A stretch of 64,000 nt of DNA, taken from contig OY754984.1 of the NCBI GenBank assembly GCA_963576475.1, positions 18,124,215-18,188,214 of the forward strand, given 5' to 3'. Origin of the DNA: Molanna angustata. Taxonomy: Eukaryota > Arthropoda > Insecta > Trichoptera > Molannidae. The notes below the pieces were generated by a model. It did not search any database. It was given only the letters and a program-made list of their open reading frames with translations, and was not told where the DNA came from. The position numbers and the translations under genes are program-made. Shown piece by piece: positions 9,834 through 21,423 of this stretch; the first letter of the stretch is position 1; the number at the start of each line of letters is the position of its first letter.

Positions 9834-10858
9834 TAACTAGTTGCATGTAACACATGAGATCCAACTGTCGATAACGATAGTATGTATAGTTGAAGAATAA
9901 GTACCAAACGATTAACCCATAAATACTAATTATTTCATATTTTAAGATATTTGGTTTTTTATACAACACATGTACCTAGGTATGTATGTCAAGATAGGAT
10001 AGTATGGAGGTCAATCCTTTGATCCTACCCAGAATGTGAAAACAGCATGATGGTATGTATGTATGTTTGGAGATTAGTATCGAATTATTAAGTCTTCTTA
10101 GATATTGTGAGTAGGCTACTTCCATACAAATTGTTTGAAGCAATGTCGTCACTAAATTCAATTTTTATAAAAATTGTTGAAAAAAATTTGCAATGTGCTA
10201 ATACAATTTCAATATTTTTTATAGAAAATTAAATTTTCTAGTTGGGGTGTTTCGGCTTTTTTCGATATTTTAAAAGAAATTAGAAATATAGGCAGTTAAA
10301 ACTCATAAATTTATCATAAAAAAATATTTTTCTTAATAAAAAATGTTTGAGAAACCCTGGAATTTTTTTAAAAAAAACCAATTTGATATTTTGTATTTGT
10401 CTATGTTTATACCAATTTTCAGCGTTCTAGCTTTTACGGTTTCTGAGATATATGGAAAAATAAATCAAAATTTTAAAAGTTGATAACCCCTGACTGAAAC
10501 AAAAATTCACAATTCTGAGTATAAAAGTTTTGTAGGCTTGTAATTTTTTATATATTTTAAAATTTTGGGCTCTGTAAATTGAGCGGATCAAAAGTTATAA
10601 GGGGGGGACAGACAGACACACACACACACAGACACACAGACACACACACGCACAAAACTCACATAAAATGTTCTACTCCGAATTCTGAGAAAATCCATGT
10701 ATGGGAACATATATGCTGCGAGGCCTCTAGTTGGTGCTATTAGCATGCAAAAAGTCCACTACACCATACAAAATTTTCCTTCGTACACGCATCTTGGCTT
10801 AATAATGTCGATTCATTAAGAGAATTGAATTCTCATGAACGAATCGACAGTTGGAAGA
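9834..10858 (+). mobile_element. Helentron/DINE-like non-autonomous element, copy A
   Basis: After a leader ACTAGTTGCATGTAACACAT comes TCCAACTGTCGAT (9860-9872), whose reverse complement ATCGACAGTTGGA (10843-10855) closes the element. The last about 50 bases form a terminal hairpin around AGAATTGAATTCTC. An internal (CA)n/(CAGA)n microsatellite lies at 10613-10652. This layout (short inverted subterminal repeats, 3' hairpin, central microsatellite, no coding) fits Helentron-associated elements, but a MITE remains possible. Confidence 0.65.
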
Positions 10859-11049
10859 CGGAAACACACTCAATTTTTCTACATTTAATTTTATATTTGA
10901 ATAGCTTATAGTTTCTAAGTAGCTTTATATCGCCTGGGAGAATATTGAAGTATTTAGTGCCAAGATGAATGTGGTGGTATGTATAATTGTTTTATTATAG
11001 AGTGGTACATTATTATTATCTGAAACAGCTCAACTATACCTATATTTAG

Positions 11050-11823
11050 ATACTAGTTGCATGTAACACATGAGATCCAACTGTCGATAGCGATAGTATG
11101 TATAGTTGAAGAATAAGTACCAAACTATAATCCCATAAACACAAATTAATAATATTTTAAGATATTTGATTTTCTATACAACACTTGTACCTATGTATGT
11201 ATGTCAAGATAGGATAGTATGGAGGTCAGTCCTTTGATCCTACGCAGAATATGAAAACAGCATGATGGTATGTATGTATGTTTGGAGATTAGTATCAAAT
11301 AATTAAGTTTTCTTAGATATTGTGTGTAGGCGATTGCCATACAAATTGTATGAAGAAATGTAGTCACTAAATTCAATTTTTATAAAAATTGTTAAAAAAA
11401 GTTTGAGATGTGCTAATACATCTTTTATATTTTTTATAGAAAATTAAATTATCTAGTTGGGGTGTTTCGGCTTTTTTCGATATTTTTAAAATATTTGGAA
11501 ATATAGGCAGTTAAACTCATAAATTTATCAAAAAAAAAATATTTTTCTTAATAAAAAATGTTTGAGAAACCCTGGAATTTTTTTGAAAAAATTTATTTGA
11601 GATTTTGTATTTTTCTATGTTTATACCAATTTTCAGCGTTCTAGCTTTTATGGTATCTGAGATATATGGAAAAATAAAGTAAAAATTCAAAAGTTGATAA
11701 CCCCTGACTGAAACAAAAATTTAAAATTCTGAGTATAAAAGTTTTGTAGGCCTATAACTTTTTATATATTCTGAAATTTTAGACTCTGTAAATTGAACGA
11801 ATCAAAAGTTATAAGGGGGGGAC

Positions 11824-11861
<38 letters not shown>

Positions 11862-12068
11862 ACGAAATGTTCTACTCCGAATTCTGAGTAAATCCGTGTA
11901 TGGAACATATATGCTGCGAAGCTTCTAAGTTGGTGTTTTTTTACTTCAAAGTTGGAAAAGCCGTGAAAAAAGTAGACCTCTGCATACAATTCTCGCGTAT
12001 CCTGGCTTGAAACATTGTCGATATGTTAAGAGAACAAAGTTCTCCTGAACAAATCGACAGTTGGATAA
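11050..12068 (+). mobile_element. Helentron/DINE-like non-autonomous element, copy B
   Basis: It has the same architecture and orientation as copy A, 190 bp upstream: TCCAACTGTCGAT at 11076-11088, ATCGACAGTTGGA at 12053-12065, a (CA)n tract at 11826-11864, and a 3' hairpin. Many scattered differences from copy A argue for separate old insertions or an old tandem duplication, not a recent one. Confidence 0.65.
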
Positions 12069-13339
12069 TTGAAGACATAGAAACATGACCTAGAAAGTTG
12101 ATACTATTTAGTGCAGGAAAACGTATAACTTAAGGACCAGGAGAGATCATCCCAAGAGTCTCAGCATAAAAATTATTTCGCAGACTCACCCCATTAAGAA
12201 CGTTAAAGTACATTTGTCCTATTCATCTTCCTGGTGGCTTCTTTTCAGACAGGAGTTGGGATATAGCCCGGGAGCAAAAAAGAAGACGTAGAATGTTCTA
12301 CACAGTCAACAGTCGCTGATATCGATGTTGATAGTGGTCAAGATATCCAAGTATTTCCACATTTAAAATGTGAGGCCGGAAAACTTAAGAGTTTTGTGAA
12401 TATTCTGATATTAACATATACTGTACATCATGCATTCTTTGGTGTTGTTGAATCGCTGCGTTTTGGAAATCAAAAATTTTAAAACATCCCATATAAAATG
12501 TCTGGAAATGATGGCAACCCTATATAAAATGGTGGATAGGTTCAAACCAACAAACAGCGCTTACGACACATGTGTTTTATTTCATGGTTCATTATTTATA
12601 TAAAACCTGGAAAAGCTTCAAGATAAATTTATTGTGCTTTTGTTTTTTTCTGTTTGATGACAATATAGGTACTTTACAAATTTTCACATTCGCCAATTGG
12701 TCAGTTCTATTGTTCTGACATCACATAGCAAATCATTCATCCATCTCAACCTGGGTTTATCTCTACTTTGTCTTGAAGACGGGTGTCAAATATTTTTGAA
12801 TATTTTATTTAATTTATTTGACAACAAACAGGTATAACGTTTAAATATATATTTAGTAGGTAAATGACATTACCTTTAGTAAAATAATGTAGTGCCCCAT
12901 TACTAGTTGCCTTTTAATATATAAGAAGGAAGAAATGTGAAGGGGGAAGGAAAGCGAAGGAGAGGAAATTAATTTAGAAGCATTTTTTTAAATATGAATA
13001 TAAAAATAAAAAGGAAAAAAAGAAATTGTAAGAATATACATACATACACACACACACATATAGGTACACATCAATATACTTATACATGCATGATACATAC
13101 ACACATACATATATACACATTTACATTTACATATTTGATGTTTTCACAGGTAAAATATGTTATAATATTTTTATCACGGTTTTCCCGCGTCAGTAGGTCT
13201 TGACTAAGACCTTTTGTCTCTCGACGTTTCGCCTGAATATCACCAGGCATTACATATATACATATACACACACTAAATTCAATATCGAATATGAAAATAT
13301 GTATAAAAACGTGCTGTACATGAAATTCAAATGTATTTG
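12069..13339. other. No gene recognised; short CA/TACA tracts
   Basis: Simple-sequence tracts occur at about 13038-13130 (ACACAC, CATACA). The string GACGTTTCGCCTGAATATCA near 13225 looks like a fragment of a dispersed element. The rest is unassigned AT-rich sequence. Confidence 0.4.
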
Positions 13340-13630
13340 AATTCAGTTATAAGAGAGAAAACCAAAATAAACAACGTTTTCCAAAAGGTTGCCGTGCAGA
13401 AGTGGAGCTGGGCAGGGCATGTCGCACGAACCCCAGACTCCAGATGGACTAAGAAAGTGTTGGAATGGCGACCTAGAACGGGCAAAAGATGTGTTGGAAG
13501 GCCTCAATCAATGTGGTCTTATGATATGTGACGAGTGGCTTGAGGCGGATGGATGCGGTCTGCCCAAGATAGGTAACTGTGGAGGTCTCAGGGGGAGGCC
13601 TATGTCCATTACTGAATGAAAGATGGCTGA
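13340..13630 (+). pseudogene. RTE-like LINE C-terminal fragment
   Basis: The frame reads VQKWSWAGHVARTPDSRW, then KVLEWRPRTGKRCVGRP and, after a frameshift near 13530, DEWLEADGC. This is the tail typical of endonuclease-RT LINEs of the RTE-like group. A partner fragment of the same family is fused to another LINE at 34940-35130. Confidence 0.7.
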
Positions 13631-13932
13631 ATAAGAAGAAAGGTGATTCATTTGGTTGAAATGTTTAAAAACAAAGTTCTCAAAGAGGATGCAACATTTT
13701 CTTTTGCTACTGTATAATGTTAGTACATCACACCAAAAAAAAACTTTTTTTTCAATTACTCTTAACTCTAGTTACACTTAAGTTTTATTTGCAAATAGAT
13801 TATATATTGTAGCACATTACTCGTGATAAAGTGGTACAATCAATTTGGTCATATTCGTATTGTTAATTCACAGAACCCTATTCAATATTTACCAAAAAAT
13901 AAAGACCTTACCAAACTAAACTAACACCCTAT

Positions 13933-14385
13933 ATGTCGAATGTATTAATCTGTACAAATGTCGAATGCATTATTCTGTATAAGTCTGTGCAAATGTCCAA
14001 TGTATTATTCTGTATAAATGTCCAATGTATTATCCTGTATAATTCTGTATAAATGTCCAATGTATTATCCTATATAAGTCTGTATAAATGTCCAATGTAT
14101 TATCCTATATAAGTCTGTATAAATGTCCAATGTTTTATCCTGTATAAGTCTGTATAAATGTCGAATGTATTTTCTTGTATAAGTCACCCTATCTGTTCAA
14201 TGAATTATCCTGTCTAAGTCTGTATAAATGTCCAATGCATTATCCTGTATAAGTTTGTATAAATGTCCAATGTATTATCCTGTATAAGTCTATATAAATG
14301 TCCAATGCATTATCCTGTATTACTCTGTACAAATGTCCAAAGTATTATCCTGTATAAATGTCCTGTATTACTTCGTATAAATATA
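13933..14385. repeat. Minisatellite of 35-bp (and 23-bp) units
   Basis: The unit is TGTCCAATGTATTATCCTGT plus ATAAGTCTGTATAAA, about 12 imperfect copies, with shorter units lacking the TAAGTCTGTA part. It directly abuts a CR1-like LINE tail on its right. Confidence 0.85.
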
Positions 14386-14386
14386 T

Positions 14387-14712
14387 TCCAAAAGCTTATT
14401 TTTAATATCATTACAACTAAAGACAGAATATTTATCCCTGAACACCTGATCCCGATTTCCTCTCCTTTTCCTATCCCAATCCTTTTTTCTGCTATGAAGT
14501 ATTTTTTTTGTTTTAATTGTACCTATCTTAGTGTGATATATATTTCCTTTGACTTTTTTTGCTTTCATTCTTTTGTTGTTGTACATACACAATTTTGTCA
14601 TACTTTGTTATCTGGTTGGTTGGAAGAAATTGCCTAGTGGCAATAAGCCCACCAGTGTACAATTATATTTGTTTATATTATGTACAGAAAGATAAATAAA
14701 TAATAAATAACA
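14387..14712 (+). pseudogene. CR1-like LINE 3' end, 5'-truncated
   Basis: It matches the end of the 35-36.8 kb element: the last codons and stop region (ATATTTATCCCTGAACACCT), then the same 3' UTR, the hairpin ATTGCC-TAGT-GGCAAT at 14629-14644, and a GATAAATAAATAA tail. No RT motifs remain. Confidence 0.8.
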
Positions 14713-14887
14713 TAAAACTGTAAATGACACCTTTGTACTTAGAACATTATATTAAATTATAATGACTATGAAAAAATGTATCGTGTAAAACTTCGCTTCG
14801 TAACACAAGTGTTACTTTATACGAAGCGGAAATTTTTTTTTTTTGTTGTTTTGAAAAGAAATAATGCTGATTACTGTATTAATTACT

Positions 14888-14945
14888 ATACTGTTATTAT
14901 TAGAATTATATTTTGAATAAAATATAATTCTAATAATAACAGTAT
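14888..14945. repeat. Perfect 27-bp hairpin, 4-base loop
   Basis: Arms 14888-14914 and 14919-14945 are exact reverse complements around GAAT. They are AT-rich and non-coding. Confidence 0.95.
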
Positions 14946-15033
14946 CCGAATTGTGGTTAGATTCGAGTATACAGAGTATGGATATAGATCTTTCTCTTGA
15001 CGCTCAAATCGGATACATATTTCGAATTTTCCT

Positions 15034-15530
15034 TTAGAACTTACCCACCTGTGTCACATGCGTACTTATTCGATGGCGATTCAACCCAAGTCGAGCCTTG
15101 GCCTCCTTCAACTTTTGCCTCCAACCCCGTCTGTCCTCAGCTGCCGTCCTCCAGTTTGTTACACTTAAGAGCTGCGCTGCATCCCTCCTCACCTCGTCGT
15201 CCCATCGCAACCTGTCCAGTCTTCCCATTGTCCTTCTTCCTCCTGGATGACCAGTCATAATTGTCTTAGGAATTCGAATATTTGGCATTCTCTGAACATG
15301 TCCAGCCCATCTATATCTCGATAGTTTTATATGTGTTGAGATACTGGGTGATTCATATATTCTGTACAGTTCTTCGTTTCGCCTTATACGCCACTCTTAT
15401 CCATCTTTCACTGGACCGCATATGCGGCGGAGAACTTTCCTCACAAATATGTCCAATGCTTCAGCGGATTTTATTGTAAGTGTCAACGTCTCGCTCCCGT
15501 ATGTCACATGCGTACTACATTCATATTATA
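15034..15530 (-). pseudogene. RTE-like LINE C-terminal fragment
   Basis: On the minus strand the pieces read VRKVLRRICGP, YRWAGHVQRMPNIRIPKTI and GRLDRLRWDDEVRRDAAQ, ending KEAKARLGL. Stops and frameshifts separate them. It is the same family as 2463-2902 and 16556-17150. Confidence 0.7.
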
Positions 15531-15573
15531 ACTTGTTAATTTTGTCGACGGATAATTCGTGGTGAAACTCCAT

Positions 15574-15756
15574 TATACTAGGCATATATGAAAACACTTA
15601 TCTGTTTAAGTTTCACTATTTAATTTAAAATTGGCACTGACCGGTATCGTGTACTCTGACGATGGTCTTCAACAGATTGATACCGGTCAGTGCCAGTTCT
15701 AAATTAAATAGTGAAAATTAAACAAATTAGTGTTTTCATTTATACCTAGCATATTA
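15574..15756. repeat. Foldback with about 75-bp arms
   Basis: Left arm about 15574-15650 and right arm about 15680-15756 are inverted with a few mismatches. The inner ends are ACCGGTATC and GATACCGGT. The loop is about 30 bases. It looks like a foldback MITE. Confidence 0.8.
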
Positions 15757-15785
15757 TTACTATTACGAGATTTGAGCGTCAAGAG

Positions 15786-16319
15786 TAGGCTATTTTTGCA
15801 ATTTAGCCAAATTCGAGCGCAGTTGTAAAAATCATTAATCGAAATATAAATTAAATCGCGGAACATATATAGGGGTTTTCGGGTATACCCAGGGGTGCTC
15901 TACCTCTTTACTTCCGCTTGACTATAATTTTTAGGACGACCTGTACAATTTTTAATCAAAGAGGAAAATGAGTCTCCCGATAAATGGAGACCCGAAACAT
16001 TATTTTACTATGGGGATATATGGATAGACTTTTCCTTTTTTTGGTCAGTATATAGATAATTGTTTTATTCTCTGTGATTTTATTTTCAATATGTATTTTA
16101 TTATGTATATTTTATGATTAATTTATTTTTATTTTTATTATTGATTTATTTAAAAAACTTACATTAGGTTGTATTATTTTTTCACTAAACTGTATGTCAG
16201 TTAGTCAGTGCAAGCTCCTCTTGTACACTGCAATTTCATAGTATTTCATCCATTAAAATATACACCATTTTACAGGAAAAATAATGTAAATCATAAATTA
16301 CATATATACATAGCATCAA
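15786..16319. other. No gene recognised
   Basis: AT-rich sequence with no supported feature. Confidence 0.45.
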
Positions 16320-16555
16320 GCCATGTTCCTTACGGGGTAAGCAGAGAGGACCGAGTGCCATTATTCTATATTTTTGTACAAATTTCTGACTTCCTTTACA
16401 TCCATGCATCGTCTCATACATGCTCGTCGATTGTTCAAACTTTTTATGTTTCCTTCTTTCAAAATATCATTCACATGGTCATGCCGTCCCTTTTTGGGGC
16501 GCCCCCTGCTATTCACTCCATCTCTTACACCCATGTATATTTTTTTGGTCCTTAA
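16320..16555 (-). pseudogene. RTE-like LINE tail (TATG-type 3' end family)
   Basis: The minus strand reads GVRDGVNSRGRPKKGRHDHV, then NDILKEGN and RRACMRRCMDVKEV, ending near GGTCCTCTCTGC. It matches 48565-49165 (minus) and 43080-43575. It abuts a different LINE fragment on the plus strand. Confidence 0.7.
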
Positions 16556-17150
16556 AGAAAACAATGGAGATCCAACTGAGATTAGAAGAAGGATCACGGC
16601 TGCCAACAAGACTTATTTCTCGTTGTTACCAGTGTTTAAATCTCGCAGTGTACACAGGAAAACTAAAATTACCCTGTACAAGACCATAGTCAGGACTGTG
16701 TTGGCATATGGCTGCGAGGCATTGACCCTAACAGTGAGAATGGCAGAGATGTTGGACTCATTTGAGAGAAAAGTCCTGCGGAGGATCTGTGGACCCGTTT
16801 TTGAAGATGGTTCATGTATAATTCGGCGTAATGACGAATTGTACTCCATTTATCAGGCCCCGTATATCTCAACTCATACATATATGGTAACTTAGATTGA
16901 GATGGACGGGCCACGTACAAAGAATGCCGGAGAGACGGGTCCTCAGAAGGATTCTATTTCTATATGAACATCCGGGTGGAAAAAGGAGGGTTGGAAGACC
17001 AAGGCTGAGATGGGAGGATGGTGTGAGGAGAAATGCAGAACAGCTTCTTCAGGTGTGCAACTGGAGGACGCCAACTGGGGACAGGGGACGTTGGAGGCGC
17101 TTGCTGAGGGAGGCCAAGTCTCGATTTGAGCTGTAACGCCATCGAAGAAG
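16556..17150 (+). pseudogene. RTE-like LINE C-terminal fragment, one stop
   Basis: From 16556 the frame reads ENNGDPTEIRRRI, LYKTIVRTVLAYGCEAL, FERKVLRRICGP and DELYSIYQAPYIST, then a TAG at 16893-16895. Just after it, RLRWTGHVQRMPERRV, GRPRLRWEDGVRRNAEQ and REAKSRFEL continue to a stop at 17136, followed by GAAGAAGAAG. Only the post-RT region is present. Confidence 0.8.
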
Positions 17151-17749
17151 AAGAACGATATTTTTTTGTTCATCATAAACAAAACAATTAAAATTATGTG
17201 AATAGAAAAGAAAAAAAAAATGAATTAAATCAATTCAAACAATTATGCATCTTGTTACTATAGAGTCGTATTAAATATGTCTTATTCAGAGGATACTTGA
17301 GATGTTTATATAATTTCTATAGAAAGTCGTAGGTAGATATGTATGTTCCCTATGTGTATCCTTAGTCCGACCTGAGTATTGTCCGACCACAGGTAATCAG
17401 GATCGTGGACCTACCTACAGTGGCAAGTAGTGTAATTACCCTTCTTGTTTAGCACCCGAATTACCCGTAATTGGGCTATGTGTATGTGTATGTGTGTCCG
17501 ACATTAGACCCTTAAACACGAAATATCTGGTACAAAGCCGGCTTAAGTGCTACACTAAATTAATGACATGGATTTGATATATTGAATATCAATGTCGAGA
17601 TCGGATCACTCTCGTTGTAAAATTATCACTATCTGTTCAATAGTGGATCGCAAACATTTCGATAGTGTTTATATCGGTTATTTCTTTCCAGTTCCTCGCT
17701 TAATCAGAATGTACAACTCAGTTCATCAAATTAATAATATTGATATTGT
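17151..17749. other. No gene recognised
   Basis: AT-rich sequence with a short TGTGTATGTG tract near 17478. No supported feature. Confidence 0.45.
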
Positions 17750-18990
17750 TCGGTAAATGTGGCAACACTCCAAACCTTTTCTTCTCCTAATATATTGCTA
17801 CCTACATGTGTAGTCAGCTGTACGATACAGCAGTATATACATCGTCGTCAACTCGTCTTCGTGTACGTCACACACAGTTGAAGTAAATTAGTTTCGATAC
17901 ATTTCGTGTTGATCAACTAAAAACTACGCGCCGTGCGCCCCCTTCATATACCCAAACCGTGTTTGGAAGTGGTGTCTTTCACCAATATAGTGTGTGTTGT
18001 GATACCAGAGGACAGTGAGTGCCTTCCGTGAAGACCTCCCAGGAGAAGGAAGAAATTAGCAGAAATTTAATCTTTGAATCTACAACTCTAAACTTACTAT
18101 GTAACTTCAACCCGCAACATAATAATTATATAGATACATATAAAATAGAACTTCTTTTTAACATCATTATGGACAAGATTATCGAAGATGTTAAAGCATT
18201 AGGAATAGGTTACAAAATGGGAAACAAAAATATAGATATAATATGTTATGCAGATGATGCCGTCTTAATTGCAAATTCCGAGGATGATCTTCAGAAACTA
18301 CTGTATAAATTCCACTTATTTTCCCAAAGACTAAATATGCAAATCTCAATAGAGAAAACAAAAAGTATGGTAACCTCAAGATATCCAGTACGTTGTAAAC
18401 TTGCTATAGACAATAAAACTATAGAACAAGTGATGAGGTTTAAGTACTTGGGCATAGAAATATCCAGCAGCAATGATCTCTATAACAAAGTACATGAACA
18501 AGCAACCAAGGCTGCTGTAGTGGCTGGATGCCTGAGAAGTGCTGTGTGGAGAAATAGGGATATGCTGAGGGAGAGTAAAGTCAGGATCTACAAGACTTGC
18601 ATAAGACCAATCATGACATACGCCATAGAGACAAGAGCTGACACCACCCGTACAAAAAGTCTCCTTAGAACCACGGAGATGAAGACTCTACGGCCCATCG
18701 CAGGAGTAACCCTCCGTGATCAAATGAGGAGCTCCGAAATAAGGAAAATTTGTGATGTTGAGGACGTGGTACGATGGGGTAGAACAAGAAGACGTTTCTG
18801 GAGAGACCACGTGGGGAGAGCAAGCTCAGACCGAGTAGTGAGGATATCAGCTGATGAACATCCTACAGGTAGCAGACCTCTAGGAAGACCACCCAAACGA
18901 TGGAGGGACAGCTGGACGTCCTCCTCCCAGGAGCAGGTGCCGAGAACTACAGGACATAGTCCTAGCTGAAGAAGAAGAAGAAGAATATAA
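17750..18990 (+). pseudogene. RTE-like LINE: 5' UTR-like leader joined to RT C-terminal half
   Basis: The 316-codon frame (18019-18969) has CYADDAVLIA at residues 76-85, the catalytic YxDD block of LINE reverse transcriptase. It continues with NMQISIEKTKSM, FKYLGIEIS and the post-RT tail TLRDQMRSSEIR and GRPPKRWRD. The upstream RT blocks, including the first catalytic Asp, are missing. The first about 50 residues do not fit an RT. The less AT-rich leader 17800-18018 resembles a LINE 5' UTR, suggesting an internal deletion. It ends in (GAA)n at 18969-18984. The copy is not functional. Confidence 0.75.
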
Positions 18991-19076
18991 AATAGACACT
19001 GCACCTTCCCTATATACTGCATAGTGTAGTGTAGGTATAGGTAACCAATATACCTACATAAAATACTTATTATATT

Positions 19077-19838
19077 ATATTTTATTTTATTTTATTTTAT
19101 TTTATTTTTTTTATTTTATTTTATTTTATTTTATTTTATTTTATTTTATTTTATTTTATTTTATTTTATTTTATTTTATTTTATTTTATTTTATTTTATT
19201 TTATTTTATTATATTTTATTTTATTTTATTTTATTTTATGTTATTTTATTTTATTTTATTTTATTTTATTTTATTTTATTTTATTTTATTTTATTTTATT
19301 TTATTTTATTTTATTTTATTTTATTTTATTTTATTATATTTTATTTTATTTTATTTTATTTTATTTTATTTTATTTTATTTTATTTTATTTTATTTTATT
19401 TTATTTTATTTTATTTTATTTTATTTTATTTTATTTTATTTTATTTTATTTTATTTTATTTTATTTTATTTTATTTTATTTTATTTTATTTTATTTTATT
19501 TTATTTTATTTTATTTTATTTTATTTTATTTTATTTTATTTTATTTTATTTTATTTTATTTTATTTTATTTTATTTTATTTTATTTTATTTTATTTTATT
19601 TTATTTTATTTTATTTTATTTTATTTTATTTTATTTTATTTTATTTTATTTTATTTTATTTTATTTTATTTTATTTTATTTTATTTTATTTTATTTTATT
19701 TTATTTTATTTTATTTTATTTTATTTTATTTTATTTTATTTTATTTTATTTTATTTTATTTTATTTTATTTTATTTTATTTTATTTTATTTTATTTTATT
19801 TTATTTTATTTTATTTTATTTTATTTTATTTTATTTTA
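19077..19838. repeat. Long (TTTTA)n pentanucleotide microsatellite
   Basis: About 760 bp, roughly 150 units, with very few interruptions (near 19108, 19211, 19240, 19335). The frame ILFYF through it is an artefact. It runs straight into the 3' end of the SINE at 19839-20050, whose sense-strand tail would be (TAAAA)n. Confidence 0.97.
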
Positions 19839-20050
19839 ATATTGCTTCTCGGGCAACTAACAGGTACTATGTCAAAAATTAATTTTACACGCACCCAATA
19901 ACAAGTTGCCACATTCTGGAGACTTACGATATTTATCTTCTCACAGATCCAGACTGAAAACACAATTAAAAACTGTGTCTCCACCGGGAATCGAACCCGG
20001 GACCTTTGGCTCAGCAGTCAGATATCTAACCAACTGAGCCACGAAGGCCG
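19839..20050 (-). mobile_element. tRNA-derived SINE (third family)
   Basis: Sense strand is minus. GGCCTTCGTGGCTCAGTTGG near 20048 has the A box, and GGTTCGATTCCCGG near 19995 has the B box. The body holds AACTTGTTATTGGGTGCGTG and ends GTTAGTTGCCCGAGAAGCAA before the A-rich tail. A second, 5'-broken copy lies at 46740-46945. Confidence 0.85.
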
Positions 20051-21423
20051 ACAATATATTATGTACTTCCCATGTATAAACTATTATGCCCAGAAATATT
20101 TTTGCGTTCGTGCCTGTTTCTGTGTTCAATTAAATAAAATAAAATAAATAAAATAAGAAAGCAATATCAACACATTGAAAAAATATATTTATCCAAGAGC
20201 GTTTCGGTTTATTAGGCCATATTCGATAAAACACTTGTTGTTATTACATTTGTTGAATTTAACCCATATTTTTATATGACTTTCTACCACTTTCTACACA
20301 TTCGAAGGAGTCAAAATTGAAATATTGAGGACTGAAACAGAATTCATGTATGAAAAATCATTTTTAATCTTGTTTTACTAAATGGAATTCTAGTTTTAAA
20401 ATCAATGTACTTTCAGTGCGCAATGAGCAATCTAAAGTCTGACATTCTATATTGAAATGTATTGATGGAAGTTATGGAAGATGGAATAATAATATAGAGC
20501 GTGTATTAGTTTCAATAATAACTGTATGACCAATACAAAGATAGACCTGTTTTTATCAAACATTGCATCCTACAAAAAAGAACTGTTAAAATCAATAAAT
20601 GGATATATAGTCTAATTAAGATGCCTATATTCTTGTGAAAAATCTAAATATATACTATAGAAAAATTATGGAAAAGTATATATAAAACCTAACAAGTAAA
20701 ATGTTATGGCACTGAAATAATATATTATAAACAATAAATTCATTGAACTGTAAACATAAGCGAATGAAATCACAATTTGAAATAATCTGCGAGTTAACAA
20801 ATATTTTTAATAACGTATTTTAAGATATTTATAAAAAAAGATGACAAATGAACAGTACGTAAATGTTTTACCCTAGATAAAAAAAATGTACATAAAATAT
20901 TTGTATGTTATGTACTTTTATTTGTCTCTATTTGTTGCCAAAAATAAGGAAATAGATATCATCTCCATCTCCATTATCACTTGAAATATTCTTTTTTCGT
21001 ATTTATTGAGAATTTTTACCGAATAAACAATATAAAATGTAACTAATAACTAGGAAATACTGTAATTGGCGATATAAATAAGAAAATTATTTACTGTATA
21101 CCTATAAATGTTTGTAAACAGCTGTTGTATTTCTTAATAAAACAAAATAAAATAAAAAAAATAAAAAATAAGATATTTATACGTATGTATGCATAAATTT
21201 CAACTCCTAAACGGTTTGAGCAATTTTGATTATTTTTTTGTGTGTTTGAGTGGGTCCCTGGATTGTTTAGATTCACAATTCAAATAAAAAAAGTGTTGGA
21301 GTGAAAACAATAAAGAAAATTACGCCTGGTTTATGCAAACAGTATAACTTTCGAGATATACAATAAAATGCGAAATAGGAGTTTCATAAATACATATTTT
21401 ATTTTATTTTATTTTATTTTATT
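20051..21423. other. No gene recognised
   Basis: Very AT-rich. The string AACTCCTAAACGGTTTGAGC near 21200 and a related one at 22358 look like transposon pieces of unknown family. No coding content is supported. Confidence 0.4.

Larger units (their letters stand above)
14994..15785. mobile_element. Unit bounded by a perfect 17-bp inverted repeat
   Basis: CTCTTGACGCTCAAATC at 14994-15010 recurs inverted at 15769-15785. Inside lie a LINE tail on the minus strand and a foldback. Either this is an old DNA element that collected insertions, or a rearranged repeat. No direct repeat at the outer edges is obvious. Confidence 0.45.

Noticed and set aside
9976..10161. 61-codon frame conserved at the same place in both Helentron-like copies (also 11191-11376)
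   Set aside because: Similarity follows from the shared DNA; many changes are non-synonymous and there is no domain, so no sign of protein selection.
19238..19882. 214-codon open frame of repeated ILFYF
   Set aside because: It is the (TTTTA)n microsatellite read in frame; no start context, no composition of a gene.
19960..20050. Functional tRNA gene (also 200-270, 9005-9080, 31660-31735, 38195-38275)
   Set aside because: A and B boxes are present, but the 3' half does not pair with the acceptor stem and each runs into a SINE body; related copies are dispersed.
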